A stretch of 64,000 nucleotides of DNA from CALBJU01 sp965247125. Its GTDB lineage: Bacteria; Bacteroidota; Rhodothermia; Rhodothermales; UBA10348. Positions 7,846 through 16,437 of the stretch are shown in pieces (position 1 is the stretch's first letter; every line of letters begins with the position of its first letter). The stretch spans positions 1,116,001 through 1,180,000 of the forward strand of contig CBDFGO010000002.1 of assembly GCA_965247125.1 (NCBI GenBank). The letters run 5' to 3'. The notes under the pieces were generated by a model. The model had not been told where the DNA came from and did no database searches. It saw only the letters and a list, made by a program, of their open reading frames with translations. The position numbers were made by a program, and so were the translations under genes.

Positions 7846-10692
7846 TTATTTCACGACTCTCATCACTGCTTTCATGGTTACTCGATGTCCCGGGAAAGTG
7901 CAGAGCACATCGTAGTCGCCGGGCTCCATTGGGGCTGTGAACTCCAGAATTTCGTATTTCTGGTAGCTGAGGAGATCGGACGCTGCGATAATCTTGTCAG
8001 TCTCGGGGATAAACGCTGCCGCAAATCCGTCTGCGCCAAGCGCGTCTGCCGCCGAGCCGATTTCATCCAGAGATCCAGGTTCACCGACTACAATGTTGTG
8101 TGGTGTCCAGTCTTCGTTCTCAAACCACACCTTGACCGCTTGGCCGGCCTGGACGGTGAATGTGGGCACATCATAGCGCATTTCATCGGGAACGGTTCTG
8201 ATCACGATGGCATCTTCATCCGGCTCGGGATTGTCAGATCCTGCTTCATCGTCCGGCATCTGGCCCACACCAGTTTGGGAGGCGGCGCCGTGATCCCACA
8301 TTTGTGCGACCGTTCTGGCCGCGATTCGGGCGTGATCCACCGGCGAGCTGAGCAATACATCGAGCAGATCCCGATTGATGACATTGTGCTGCTGGTGGAG
8401 CCAGAGAGCTTCCAGTAGATGGTGTGCATCGGACGCATCAGTCGGGTCGAACTGTTCCAACCATTTCTCAAGAGCGGCCATCACCTCACCCGTGTTTCGC
8501 TCAGAAAGCTCGACTCGTGCGCGTTGCCTGATCCCGTTGATCGGATGTTCGAGCACGGCCAACAGATCAGAAATGGACTGTCCGTCGATGCTGACATGTT
8601 CCGATAACGGGCGCCCGGTGGCAGTGATCCGGTAGATCCGGCCGTGTTCATGATCGCGGGCGGGATCGCGGATGTTATGCTGCATGTGGCCAATGATGGC
8701 GTTCGCCCAATCCGACACATACAACGCGCCATCGTCGCCAATCTCAAAGTCAGAAGGCCGGAAATTCAGATCGTCGGATACAAGAAGATCAGTTGTCTCC
8801 GTACCGTTCACATCGCCGGTCAGCGTATCGAAGGAAAGCGTGTATTGCTTGATGCCCAGAAAGGCGATTACGTTCAACAGGATGAAGTTTCCCTCGAGGC
8901 TCGGCGGTAGATGTGCGCTGGATAGAATTCCGCTGGATGTAACCGGTCTTACCGTGTTCTCAAGCAGTTTTCGCATGCTGAACGAGCCGTCGGCGTTCGG
9001 CTTTACCTGAAAAGCGCGGCCACCGGTCGCGTCGGTCGCGTAGTGATATCCCCAATAGTCGAAGGCGGTACCATGTGCGTTTGGAGGGTTCGTCGCGTGA
9101 AAGCTGAATTCAGACGTGCGCGGATTGAACCGGTACATTCCTGAGGTGTCGGACTCCTGATTCGTAGTCCAGGGCGTCTCGACATTTGAGACGTTAAAGA
9201 CGCCTCTCTGATAATAAATGAAACCGTCGGGTCCGTAAAAGAAGTTGTTTGCCGAATGATGGGTGTCCGCAGAGCCCAGGGCTCCCATGATTCGGATGCG
9301 AACATCTGCCACGTCATCGCCGTCCGTGTCCTTGAGAAAAATCAGGTCAGGCACCGAGGCTACGATGACACCGCCATTCCAGAACTCAAAACCGGTTGGA
9401 TTGTGAACGTATGCGAACGTGATCGCCGTGTCTGCCACGCCGTCACGGTTTTCGTCGGGCAGGATCAACAGTCGATCATCCATCTCTCGGGTTGGCTCCC
9501 ATTTGGGATAGGTTGCCCACGTTGCCGCCCACATCCGGCCCCGAGTATCGATCCCTAGCTGCACTGGGTTTACGAGCTCGGGAAACATGTCCTCCGAGGC
9601 GAAGAGATTGGCCTGGAGTCCTTCCTGGAGTCGCATCTTCGATATCGCTTCCTCGGCATCCGTGTATTGAAGGGTACCCGTTTTACTTACTCCGTCCTGA
9701 AGTTGCTCTTCATCCAGGTTCGAGATTACTTCGATGGGTTCTGGCACATCAGAATCGTCTGCCTGAGCGGATTCTCCGCGGGCGGCAGCCCAAATTACAG
9801 GATCGCGATTGGCTGTCATGTAGTCGAGCTGCACGAGCTCTCTTTGCAAGACCACAAAGTTGGTTTGATCGTCGGTGAATTCAAGCGTAGAGCGGCCGCC
9901 CCAGACGTCGTTCCCATCGGTGGCGCGGTAGCGATTGAACCAGTGCCGGTTTTTGTCGAGAACGGCGGTACGAACCTCTTCAAGCCTCGAGGTTCGCGTC
10001 CGGGAGCGTCGGCCCAACAAAGAGTTGACAATTACTTTTGCGATCTCTCGGTTACCCTCACTTCCCAGGTGAACGCCGTTGATGGTGAGCGGCGCTTTCC
10101 GTCTCTTGTAAAGCCGTTGCGAGGCGTCGAACAGGTTGATGAAGGGGACACCCTTCGCCGTGGCGACCGCCTCCATTTCGGCCGTGTAAGCGGCAAGACG
10201 CGTGTTGCTTTCGGTCCCGTCCGGTAGATTTGGATCGTTCAGATCTTCGTGCGCAATCGGAGAGAAAAGCACAATTCGGGGTGCGCCGTCTCCAGAATAA
10301 TTCTTCGTACGCGTGCTGTCGATCCACTGGGTCAGTTCTTCGCCGAATCCGGAAGGATCCTCGTCAAACGATTCGTTGTAGCCAAACATCGCGAAGATGA
10401 CGTCCGCCTTCGAAAGCGTTATGTGCTCGTCTGTCGTAGCGAAGCCGCGGCTGCGGGGACGATGCTCGATCCGGTCGCCCGCAAATCCATGATTACGAAT
10501 GACCAGCTCGAGCTCCGGAAGCTCCGCCTGAAGCGTCGCTTCCAACCATCCATCGTGCTGCATCCGATCCGCAAGAGCGTTTCCGATGATTACAATATGG
10601 TCGTCTTCCTGAAGTGGCAACAACGGCTCACTGCAGGCCAGAATGGTGAGTGGCAACACCAATAAAACGATGCGGGCGAGAGGTCCTTTCAT
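7846..10692 (-). CDS. Lipoprotein: SGNH-like domain + PVC-type beta-propeller + HEAT-like region + azurin-like cupredoxin
   Basis: This is a very large (about 948 residues) secreted lipoprotein with a signal peptide ending in the lipobox LTILAC. Domains in order (full-length numbering from the GTG): residues about 45-240 are SGNH-hydrolase-like, but the nucleophile block reads IGNALADRMQ with no Ser, followed by MFGYNES and NGVHLGSEG. Residues about 355-720 are a seven-bladed-propeller membrane-bound-dehydrogenase domain (PILP-type turns such as DENRDGVADT, DTDGDDVADV, DGALYVSDW). A short HEAT-like helical stretch follows at about 735-820, then an azurin/plastocyanin-like domain at about 860-964. 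That domain has TPHNIVV and LCTFPGHRVTMKAVM, which carry plausible copper ligands His, Cys, His and Met. No CxxCH haem motif is present. The ATG at 10692 fits the signal peptide; a GTG at 10740 would overlap the upstream gene by 14 bp. Substrate is unknown; a periplasmic sugar or polyol oxidation role is a guess. Confidence 0.85.
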   Translation of the reverse strand: MKGPLARIVLLVLPLTILACSEPLLPLQEDDHIVIIGNALADRMQHDGWLEATLQAELPELELVIRNHGFAGDRIEHRPRSRGFATTDEHITLSKADVIFAMFGYNESFDEDPSGFGEELTQWIDSTRTKNYSGDGAPRIVLFSPIAHEDLNDPNLPDGTESNTRLAAYTAEMEAVATAKGVPFINLFDASQRLYKRRKAPLTINGVHLGSEGNREIAKVIVNSLLGRRSRTRTSRLEEVRTAVLDKNRHWFNRYRATDGNDVWGGRSTLEFTDDQTNFVVLQRELVQLDYMTANRDPVIWAAARGESAQADDSDVPEPIEVISNLDEEQLQDGVSKTGTLQYTDAEEAISKMRLQEGLQANLFASEDMFPELVNPVQLGIDTRGRMWAATWATYPKWEPTREMDDRLLILPDENRDGVADTAITFAYVHNPTGFEFWNGGVIVASVPDLIFLKDTDGDDVADVRIRIMGALGSADTHHSANNFFYGPDGFIYYQRGVFNVSNVETPWTTNQESDTSGMYRFNPRTSEFSFHATNPPNAHGTAFDYWGYHYATDATGGRAFQVKPNADGSFSMRKLLENTVRPVTSSGILSSAHLPPSLEGNFILLNVIAFLGIKQYTLSFDTLTGDVNGTETTDLLVSDDLNFRPSDFEIGDDGALYVSDWANAIIGHMQHNIRDPARDHEHGRIYRITATGRPLSEHVSIDGQSISDLLAVLEHPINGIRQRARVELSERNTGEVMAALEKWLEQFDPTDASDAHHLLEALWLHQQHNVINRDLLDVLLSSPVDHARIAARTVAQMWDHGAASQTGVGQMPDDEAGSDNPEPDEDAIVIRTVPDEMRYDVPTFTVQAGQAVKVWFENEDWTPHNIVVGEPGSLDEIGSAADALGADGFAAAFIPETDKIIAASDLLSYQKYEILEFTAPMEPGDYDVLCTFPGHRVTMKAVMRVVK

Positions 10693-10726
10693 AATACTTA
10701 TTGAGCACGGCCACAGAGGCCTGGCT

Positions 10727-11818
10727 TTATTCCTCTTCACCTACCGCTTTCTCAGTCGACATGATTGGCGTATCCCAACCCGCCATATCGGAAGGTCTGA
10801 CGCCCTGGCGGTAGCCGCCGAAGCTGAAGGTGACAGGATTGTAGGGACCGATGAGAGCGACGTCATTCTCTCCGGTTATTGCGTCTTCCAGACCAGCCGC
10901 CCAAAGGGCAGCATTGACCATCATTCGCCGAAAGCCATCATTCAGAAAGTCCTCGGAAGCACCGTGTGTGGTCGTAAAGACACGGGGCTGGCTTCCATCA
11001 TTGGTCTCGTAGGTACGCGTCCAGGCGACCGGCAGCAATTCCTTTTCTGGATCGGGCGCTGCATCGGCTTCCATGCCATTGAGAACCTGACCAACGCCTA
11101 GCGTGACCGACCCGGGCATCGGATGGGCCTCATACCCACCAGATTGGACGTGGACGCCCTCGACACCCCGAAGAATTGGGTGTTCGGCCTGGTCATCAGC
11201 CGGCAAGATCAGCGAGCTTTGTCTGTGGTTCGAGCCGTAATGACCTGCCCACGTCTCACCGAGAACCTGGCGCCCAAAGCCCTTCTCGTACTCTTCTCCT
11301 GCATAATCGAAGGAGTATTTGGCATAAGGACCGTCTTCAATCTTGAATGCGTGCGTCGATGTTCGAATTCCTACGATCGGGCCTCCTCGATCGAGGTAAT
11401 CCACTATATGCTGCATTTCTTCATGCGGAAAATCCTGAAAGCGTAGACCCACGACCAGAAGGTCGGCCGTTTTCAGAGCCTCTAGCCCAGCGATACGTGA
11501 ACTGCCGGGCTCGATAAATCCTTCTTCGTCAAGCGTGAAGAAGACGCTCGTCTTGAAGCCAAAATTACGCGCAAGTATGCGCGCCATGGCGGGCAAGATC
11601 TCCTCGGAGCGGTATTCATGATCACCGGCGAGAAAAACGATGTGCTTTCCATTGCCCGCACCATCAGCGCCCTCGTAGGTCACCAGATGCGGATTATCCT
11701 CTTGTGGGGCCTCTTGTGCGCCGCATCCTGCGGAAATGAGGGACGATAACATTAGAAACATTGGAATAATCAGATTTTGGATCTTTACGGATTGGTTGAT
11801 AGGGCGCGTTCGCGTCAT
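10727..11818 (-). CDS. ThuA-domain lipoprotein
   Basis: This protein of about 363 residues has a lipoprotein signal peptide (MTRTRPINQ start, hydrophobic stretch, lipobox ISAGC) and a ThuA-like domain with the glutamine-amidotransferase fold. Marks are VFLAGDHEYRSEE, TADLLVVGLRFQDFPHEE, GGPIVGIRTSTHAF, GETWAGHYGSNHRQSS and PVAWTRTYETNDG. ThuA was named from trehalose utilisation; the biochemical role of secreted ThuA proteins is unsettled. The start is taken at ATG 11818, preceded by AAAGAGAA, because the signal peptide begins there; the open frame extends to 11908. It lies directly upstream of the propeller-cupredoxin lipoprotein and is probably co-transcribed with it. In Planctomycetes and Verrucomicrobia ThuA and such propellers are often fused or adjacent (recollection). 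Confidence 0.88.
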   Translation of the reverse strand: MTRTRPINQSVKIQNLIIPMFLMLSSLISAGCGAQEAPQEDNPHLVTYEGADGAGNGKHIVFLAGDHEYRSEEILPAMARILARNFGFKTSVFFTLDEEGFIEPGSSRIAGLEALKTADLLVVGLRFQDFPHEEMQHIVDYLDRGGPIVGIRTSTHAFKIEDGPYAKYSFDYAGEEYEKGFGRQVLGETWAGHYGSNHRQSSLILPADDQAEHPILRGVEGVHVQSGGYEAHPMPGSVTLGVGQVLNGMEADAAPDPEKELLPVAWTRTYETNDGSQPRVFTTTHGASEDFLNDGFRRMMVNAALWAAGLEDAITGENDVALIGPYNPVTFSFGGYRQGVRPSDMAGWDTPIMSTEKAVGEEE

Positions 11819-12095
11819 GACTTTTTCTCTTTGAAGCGGGTCAGACGATTGCGTCGGAGTAGGCTGCGTCTGAACGGACCGTGTCTGGGTGGGTGCATCG
11901 ACACTCAATACGATAGCGTCGGCCGATACATTAAGTCTAAAGGTCTGTATTCACAACTGTACGTCGACGGGGACGTGTTCACGGCCAGTAGCTCTGGGTG
12001 TATCGCTGACGGCGGTGGGTGAACGCGATCGGACATCTATATGGCGGACCTAAAACAAAACCCCATGCAGACCAATGGTATACAAGGGGTTGAAG

Positions 12096-12169
12096 TGGGC
12101 GATACTGGACTCGAACCAGTGACCCCCTGCTTGTAAGGCAGGTGCTCTAACCAACTGAGCTAAACGCCC
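12096..12169 (-). tRNA. tRNA-Val (anticodon UAC)
   Basis: A full cloverleaf can be drawn on the minus strand. The acceptor is GGGCGTT with ATCGCCC (one T-T mismatch) and discriminator A. The D arm is GCTCAGTTGGTTAGAGC. The anticodon stem is CCTGC/GCAGG with loop CTTACAA (anticodon TAC), and the T arm has GGTTCGAGTCC. Length is 74 nt and CCA is not encoded. A strong promoter lies upstream at 12218-12248. Confidence 0.96.
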
Positions 12170-12217
12170 TCACAAAAATCCGGAACTGGAGCCGATACGC
12201 GCATATTTCCGAGCCCA

Positions 12218-12248
12218 CAAAATTACGCTGACTTTTAATGAATGTCAA
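12218..12248 (-). promoter_or_regulatory. Promoter of tRNA-Val
   Basis: On the minus strand TTGACA (12248-12243) is followed by a 17-bp spacer and TAATTTTG (12225-12218). This matches a perfect -35 and the Bacteroidota-type -10/-7 consensus TAnnTTTG. It lies about 50 bp before the tRNA 5' end. It is back to back with the rpmH promoter. Confidence 0.75.
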
Positions 12249-12257
12249 CGCGCGTTC

Positions 12258-12287
12258 TTGATATCTGTACACCTTTGCGTATCTTTG
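12258..12287 (+). promoter_or_regulatory. Promoter of rpmH-rnpA-yidC cluster
   Basis: TTGATA (12258-12263), a 16-bp spacer and TATCTTTG (12280-12287) match the same TAnnTTTG-type consensus as the divergent tRNA promoter. It would leave a 5' leader of about 120 nt before rpmH. The rest of 12170-12416 holds no gene. Confidence 0.65.
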
Positions 12288-12390
12288 CCAGTCTGTGTCA
12301 TTCCGCGGCGATCACCCCGTTTCGTTTTTCGGAATAATTTGCAACACAGGGCCAGAGACAGGCCAGCGAAGATAGTTTCCCGGCCAGGAA

Positions 12391-12416
12391 GCATATAAGA
12401 AGCAGCATATAAGAAG
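12391..12416 (+). repeat. 12-bp direct repeat abutting the rpmH start
   Basis: GCATATAAGAAG occurs twice, at 12391-12402 and 12405-12416, separated by CA. The second copy touches the ATG of rpmH, so its AAGAAG is too close to act as a normal ribosome binding site, while that of the first copy lies about 14 nt away. Confidence 0.8.
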
Positions 12417-12572
12417 ATGAAACGTACGTACCAGCCAAGCCGCCGCAAGCGCGCAAACAAACACGGATTTCGCTCCCGGATGGCGACCAAGAATGGTCGC
12501 AGGGTTCTGGCGCGACGCAGGTCGAAGGGCAGAATAAACCTTACGATCAGCGATACGAAACCCGGCAAATAG
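12417..12572 (+). CDS. rpmH: 50S ribosomal protein L34
   Basis: This 51-residue protein starts [19 protein letters not shown] and continues [19 protein letters not shown], the canonical L34 sequence, with a slightly extended C-terminus ([11 protein letters not shown]). L34 is a small basic protein of the large ribosomal subunit. It is the first gene of the conserved origin-type cluster and is followed after 8 bp by rnpA, as in most bacteria. It is easily missed because of its size. Confidence 0.97.
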   Translation: MKRTYQPSRRKRANKHGFRSRMATKNGRRVLARRRSKGRINLTISDTKPGK

Positions 12573-12580
12573 GCTTAGCG

Positions 12581-13039
12581 GTGTCCAGCACTTCGGCAAC
12601 CGCGCTTTCGGACGGGGATCGGCAGACGCTTTCACGCTCGTTCCATCTTAAGCGAAAACGTTTCATCGAGCCGCTTTTCGATCGCAGTGATCCGTCGACA
12701 GGCTCAATTGCTTCGGGATGTATACGGCTGATGTTCAGACAGGTCCACCCGGATACCATTGTCGTCCCATTTCAGATCGGAGTTGCTATTGGAAAATCGA
12801 CGGGCACGGCGGTAAGAAGGAATCAGATAAAGCGGATCATCTGGGAAGCAGTCCGGCTGAATCAGAATTCACTCCTGGAAGCCGCCAATACGACGGACGG
12901 GTTGTTGACCGCAATGCTGCTGTATCGGGGGCGGAGCTTTGATTCGGAGACGATAGCCCGGGACACGCTTATAGCACTGGACAAATTGAAGGCAGGACTT
13001 GCAAAGCATACGCTCTCACAAGAGCAAGATGAGACCTGA
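12581..13039 (+). CDS. rnpA: Ribonuclease P protein component
   Basis: This 152-residue basic protein is the subunit that helps the RNase P RNA remove tRNA 5' leaders. The RNR signature is present as GKSTGTAVRRNQIKRIIWEA at about residues 70-89, and the N-terminal LSRSFHLKRKRFIEPLF matches the substrate-binding start of the family. The start is GTG at 12581, 8 bp after the rpmH stop. It is somewhat longer than the usual 110-130 residues because of N- and C-terminal extensions. A yidD gene, often found next, is absent between it and yidC. Confidence 0.94.
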   Translation: MSSTSATALSDGDRQTLSRSFHLKRKRFIEPLFDRSDPSTGSIASGCIRLMFRQVHPDTIVVPFQIGVAIGKSTGTAVRRNQIKRIIWEAVRLNQNSLLEAANTTDGLLTAMLLYRGRSFDSETIARDTLIALDKLKAGLAKHTLSQEQDET

Positions 13040-13133
13040 AACGGAACTGAGAAGCCGAAGCTCCGTACCGCGAACCCACCCACCATTTCAGAAATCGCCA
13101 TTTATCTCACCCACACCCTGAACGAGGCCACCC

Positions 13134-14987
13134 TTGGATAGAAACGTCCTTACCGCCACCGTCTTGATTGCCATAATCATGATTGTTTGGTTGACGTGGC
13201 TGGCGCCTACTGCCCAGGAAGTAACAGATCAGGCATCTGGAGTTGAGTCAGAACAGGTTCAAGCGCCGGCTGAGGTTGTGGAACCGGTAGCTCCGGCAGT
13301 AGGGATTGCTCCCGTGCTGGCCGAAGACGATTCGACATTTGTTGGTGGTCAGAACGGCGTTGTGCGATCCATTACCGTGGAAAACGATGTATATCGTGCG
13401 GTTTTCTCTACGCAGGGTGGCACGATCACATCGTTTGAACTCAAGCAGTACAAACGGGCTGAAAGCGAGGACCCCGTTCAGCTGGTTGACAGTTCGAAGG
13501 GCGGTGCTCTGGGAATCGAGTTCACATCGCCGGGAAACAGAAATTATGATTCCCGATCCTTCGTTTTTTCTGCCGACACGAATCGCCGCAACATTCAAGT
13601 GGGCGATGCTGGAACGAATCTAACGTTCTCGACGGCTATCGGAGACGGAAGCATCTCGTTCACATACACCTTCTTTCCAGACTCCTATGAAATCGGGCTG
13701 GATGTGACGCAGGATGGTGCTGCGTCATTCATTACGCGCGATGGCTACGAACTGGTGTGGAGCGGAGGGATTCCGTTCTCCGAGATGGATCTTCAGAATT
13801 CCGCAATGCGAGCAGGAGCATTTGCTCGCAGTGGCGGAGAGGTCGAATCAGTAACTCTTGCCTCAGACGAATACGACGAACAACGCATATCGGGAGATGT
13901 CGATTGGGTATCGGTGAAGAGCAAGTACTTCACCGTCGCGGTAATGCCGCAGGGCGATGCGGGCGGAGCGGAGCTTCGAGGCGAGCAAGTGGGCACACTC
14001 GAAGATGGAGACCTCCGTCACGATTACGTTGCGGGTCTGATGATGCCTTCGCCAACCGGCGCGCCGGACAGCTTCACGATGTATATGGGACCCATGCTGT
14101 ACGGAAACATCAGCGCGTACGATCTGGGCCTCTATGAAATGGTCGATTTCGGATGGGACTTTTTTGAGATCGTCACCCGACCTCTCGCTCGTTTCGTGTT
14201 CATCCCCTTGTTCACCTACCTCTCTGCAGTGATTCCGAGCTATGGTCTGGTGATCATCATCATGTCCTTTTTGATCAAGCTCGTTCTATTTCCTCTTACC
14301 AAGTCTTCTTTCAAGAACATGGGCAAGATGAAGGAGCTGCAGCCCCGCATGGAGGAGATCAAAGCGAAGTACAAGGACGATCCGAAGAAGCAGCAGGAAG
14401 CCACGATGAAGATGTACAAAGAGACGGGTGTGAACCCGCTCGGGGGTTGTCTGCCCATGCTACTTCAGTATCCGGTGATTATAGCGCTATGGCAGTTCCT
14501 GCCCCAGGCCATTGAGCTTCGTCAACAGGGATTCCTCTGGGCCAATGACCTGTCTGCGCCAGACGTTATCGTCAATCTCCCATTTGAAATACCATTTTTC
14601 GGTAGCGCAATCGCAGGCTTCACACTGCTTATGGGAATATCGATGGTGTTTCAAATGAAGGTTTCCATGACGGCGCAGTCGAACGCGCAGGCGAAGATCT
14701 TTACGTACGTCATGCCGGTCTTCATCTTTTTCATCTTCAACAAACTGGCATCCGGACTTAATCTGTACTACCTCTGTTACAATGTGCTCACGGCCGTACA
14801 ACAGAAATTGATCAACAAGCAGATTCACGAACATCCCGAAGAGCTGAAGCCAAAGTCGAAAAGCAAACCCTCAAAAGGGCGAGTAGCCGGCGGGAAGGGT
14901 AGCCAAGCGAAAGATTCCAAGGGGAAGAATTCCAAAGGAGTCGGTTCCATAACGGGCAAGGCGATGCCCAAGTCACGCCGCCGATAG
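13134..14987 (+). CDS. yidC: Membrane protein insertase YidC/Oxa1
   Basis: This 617-residue inner-membrane insertase and chaperone works with or without the Sec translocon. An N-terminal membrane anchor (residues about 5-22) is followed by a large periplasmic beta domain (about 60-340). The conserved Oxa1 core follows at about 365-570, with PLTKSSFKNMGKMKELQPRM and NPLGGCLPMLLQYPVIIALW. The tail (about 575-617) is rich in Lys and Ser, as in ribosome-binding YidC tails. The start is TTG at 13134 (MDRNVLTATVLIA); no better start is seen. It lies between rnpA and mnmE as in most bacteria. Confidence 0.96.
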   Translation: MDRNVLTATVLIAIIMIVWLTWLAPTAQEVTDQASGVESEQVQAPAEVVEPVAPAVGIAPVLAEDDSTFVGGQNGVVRSITVENDVYRAVFSTQGGTITSFELKQYKRAESEDPVQLVDSSKGGALGIEFTSPGNRNYDSRSFVFSADTNRRNIQVGDAGTNLTFSTAIGDGSISFTYTFFPDSYEIGLDVTQDGAASFITRDGYELVWSGGIPFSEMDLQNSAMRAGAFARSGGEVESVTLASDEYDEQRISGDVDWVSVKSKYFTVAVMPQGDAGGAELRGEQVGTLEDGDLRHDYVAGLMMPSPTGAPDSFTMYMGPMLYGNISAYDLGLYEMVDFGWDFFEIVTRPLARFVFIPLFTYLSAVIPSYGLVIIIMSFLIKLVLFPLTKSSFKNMGKMKELQPRMEEIKAKYKDDPKKQQEATMKMYKETGVNPLGGCLPMLLQYPVIIALWQFLPQAIELRQQGFLWANDLSAPDVIVNLPFEIPFFGSAIAGFTLLMGISMVFQMKVSMTAQSNAQAKIFTYVMPVFIFFIFNKLASGLNLYYLCYNVLTAVQQKLINKQIHEHPEELKPKSKSKPSKGRVAGGKGSQAKDSKGKNSKGVGSITGKAMPKSRRR

Positions 14988-14997
14988 CGGCTCTCGC

Positions 14998-16380
14998 ATG
15001 ATGTATCCTGGAACGGGAGATACCATCGTCGCCCGCGCCACGCCGCGGGGCGCCTCCGCACTGAGCATCATACGCTTGTCTGGAGCGAAGGCCATCGAGA
15101 TTGCCGCCGGGGTGTTCGAAGGACACGATCTCCTCGAACAATCGACTCATACTGCACACGTGGGTTTTGTGCAGGGCGACCAGGGGGCTATCGATCAAAT
15201 CGTTGCGACGCTGTTCCTGGCCCCAAACAGTGCCACTGGGGAGGATATTGTGGAGTTCTCCTGTCATGGCGGAGACGTGGCTACGGATACAATAATCGAA
15301 CTGCTCACGAGCAACGGAGCTCGTCACGCTGAGCCTGGTGAATACACGTTACGTTCATTTCTGAATGGCAAAGTCGACCTCGCTCAGGCCGAAGGGATTG
15401 CAGAACTGATACATGCGCGATCTGAAAGAGCGGGCAGGATCTCACTGGCCCATTTGCGCGGACGCTATTCGGATGAGTTGTCCCAGATTCGGTCAAAATT
15501 GATCGAATTGGTATCTCTCATCGAGCTGGAGCTGGATTTCAGCGAGGAAGACGTCGCTTTCGCCGATCGTTCCCAGCTGGTGGCTCTGCTGGACGAAGCT
15601 GAAGCTCGAATTCATGTGTTGCTGAACTCCTATCAATACGGAAAGGCCCTCAGTGAGGGTATACGTGTGGTGATTGCGGGTCGTCCCAATGCGGGAAAGT
15701 CTACCCTGCTGAACGCCATAGTGGGATATGACCGCGTGATCGTGAACGAAAAACCCGGAACGACCCGGGATGAGGTCGAGAGTGAGGTTGAAATTGAAGG
15801 GGTACGGTTTCAATTTGTGGATACCGCTGGCCTGAGAGAGACAGAAGATGAAGTGGAAGCCGAAGGCGTGAGACGCTCCTACAAATCGCTGGCCGGAGCT
15901 GATCTCGTAGTTGAGGTGGTCGATCTTACGGATAGGCACGGCGGTGATATACGTCTGGCCACCATGATTAAGCTCGAGCATCCAGATTTACCTGTACTCA
16001 GAGTTGGGAATAAGATCGACTTGATGAATGGTCAGGACGAGAATGCGGACGACCTGGATATGGTGATCGCGGCCGTGCAGATCGGCCAAGACGAGACGGC
16101 GCTTGACGATCTGATGAAACAGATCGCCGTCAGAACGGTCGGATCAGATACGATTGGTGAAGAACACCAGGTCGTAACGAGCAGCCGACACCAGTCCCAC
16201 CTTCGAGCTGCATCTGATTCAACGGCACGCGCAAAAGCTCAGCTTTCAGCGGGTGCATCGGGGGATATGCTGTCCTCTGATATTCGACAGATTATAGGGG
16301 AGATCGGTGCCATAACCGGAGAGATTACCAACGAGGATATTCTGGATCAGATCTTTTCAAAGTTTTGCATTGGAAAATGA
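14998..16380 (+). CDS. mnmE: tRNA modification GTPase MnmE
   Basis: This 460-residue GTPase partners with MnmG to make the 5-carboxymethylaminomethyl group on U34 of certain tRNAs. The N-terminal folate-binding domain starts with DTIVARATPRGASALSIIR. The inserted G domain has the P-loop GRPNAGKST at about residue 227, DTAGLRETEDEVE and NKID. The protein ends FSKFCIGK, the conserved CxGK motif required for modification. It starts 10 bp after yidC. Confidence 0.97.
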   Translation: MMYPGTGDTIVARATPRGASALSIIRLSGAKAIEIAAGVFEGHDLLEQSTHTAHVGFVQGDQGAIDQIVATLFLAPNSATGEDIVEFSCHGGDVATDTIIELLTSNGARHAEPGEYTLRSFLNGKVDLAQAEGIAELIHARSERAGRISLAHLRGRYSDELSQIRSKLIELVSLIELELDFSEEDVAFADRSQLVALLDEAEARIHVLLNSYQYGKALSEGIRVVIAGRPNAGKSTLLNAIVGYDRVIVNEKPGTTRDEVESEVEIEGVRFQFVDTAGLRETEDEVEAEGVRRSYKSLAGADLVVEVVDLTDRHGGDIRLATMIKLEHPDLPVLRVGNKIDLMNGQDENADDLDMVIAAVQIGQDETALDDLMKQIAVRTVGSDTIGEEHQVVTSSRHQSHLRAASDSTARAKAQLSAGASGDMLSSDIRQIIGEIGAITGEITNEDILDQIFSKFCIGK

Positions 16381-16437
16381 ACGACCTAGTAAGAACTTCA
16401 ACATGGTGGGTTGTAACGATTAACGACATTATACTTT

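Noticed and set aside
12245..12759. Minus-strand open frames opposite rpmH and rnpA
   Set aside because: They overlap two certain genes and show no domain or signal; Arg-rich translation is an antisense artefact.
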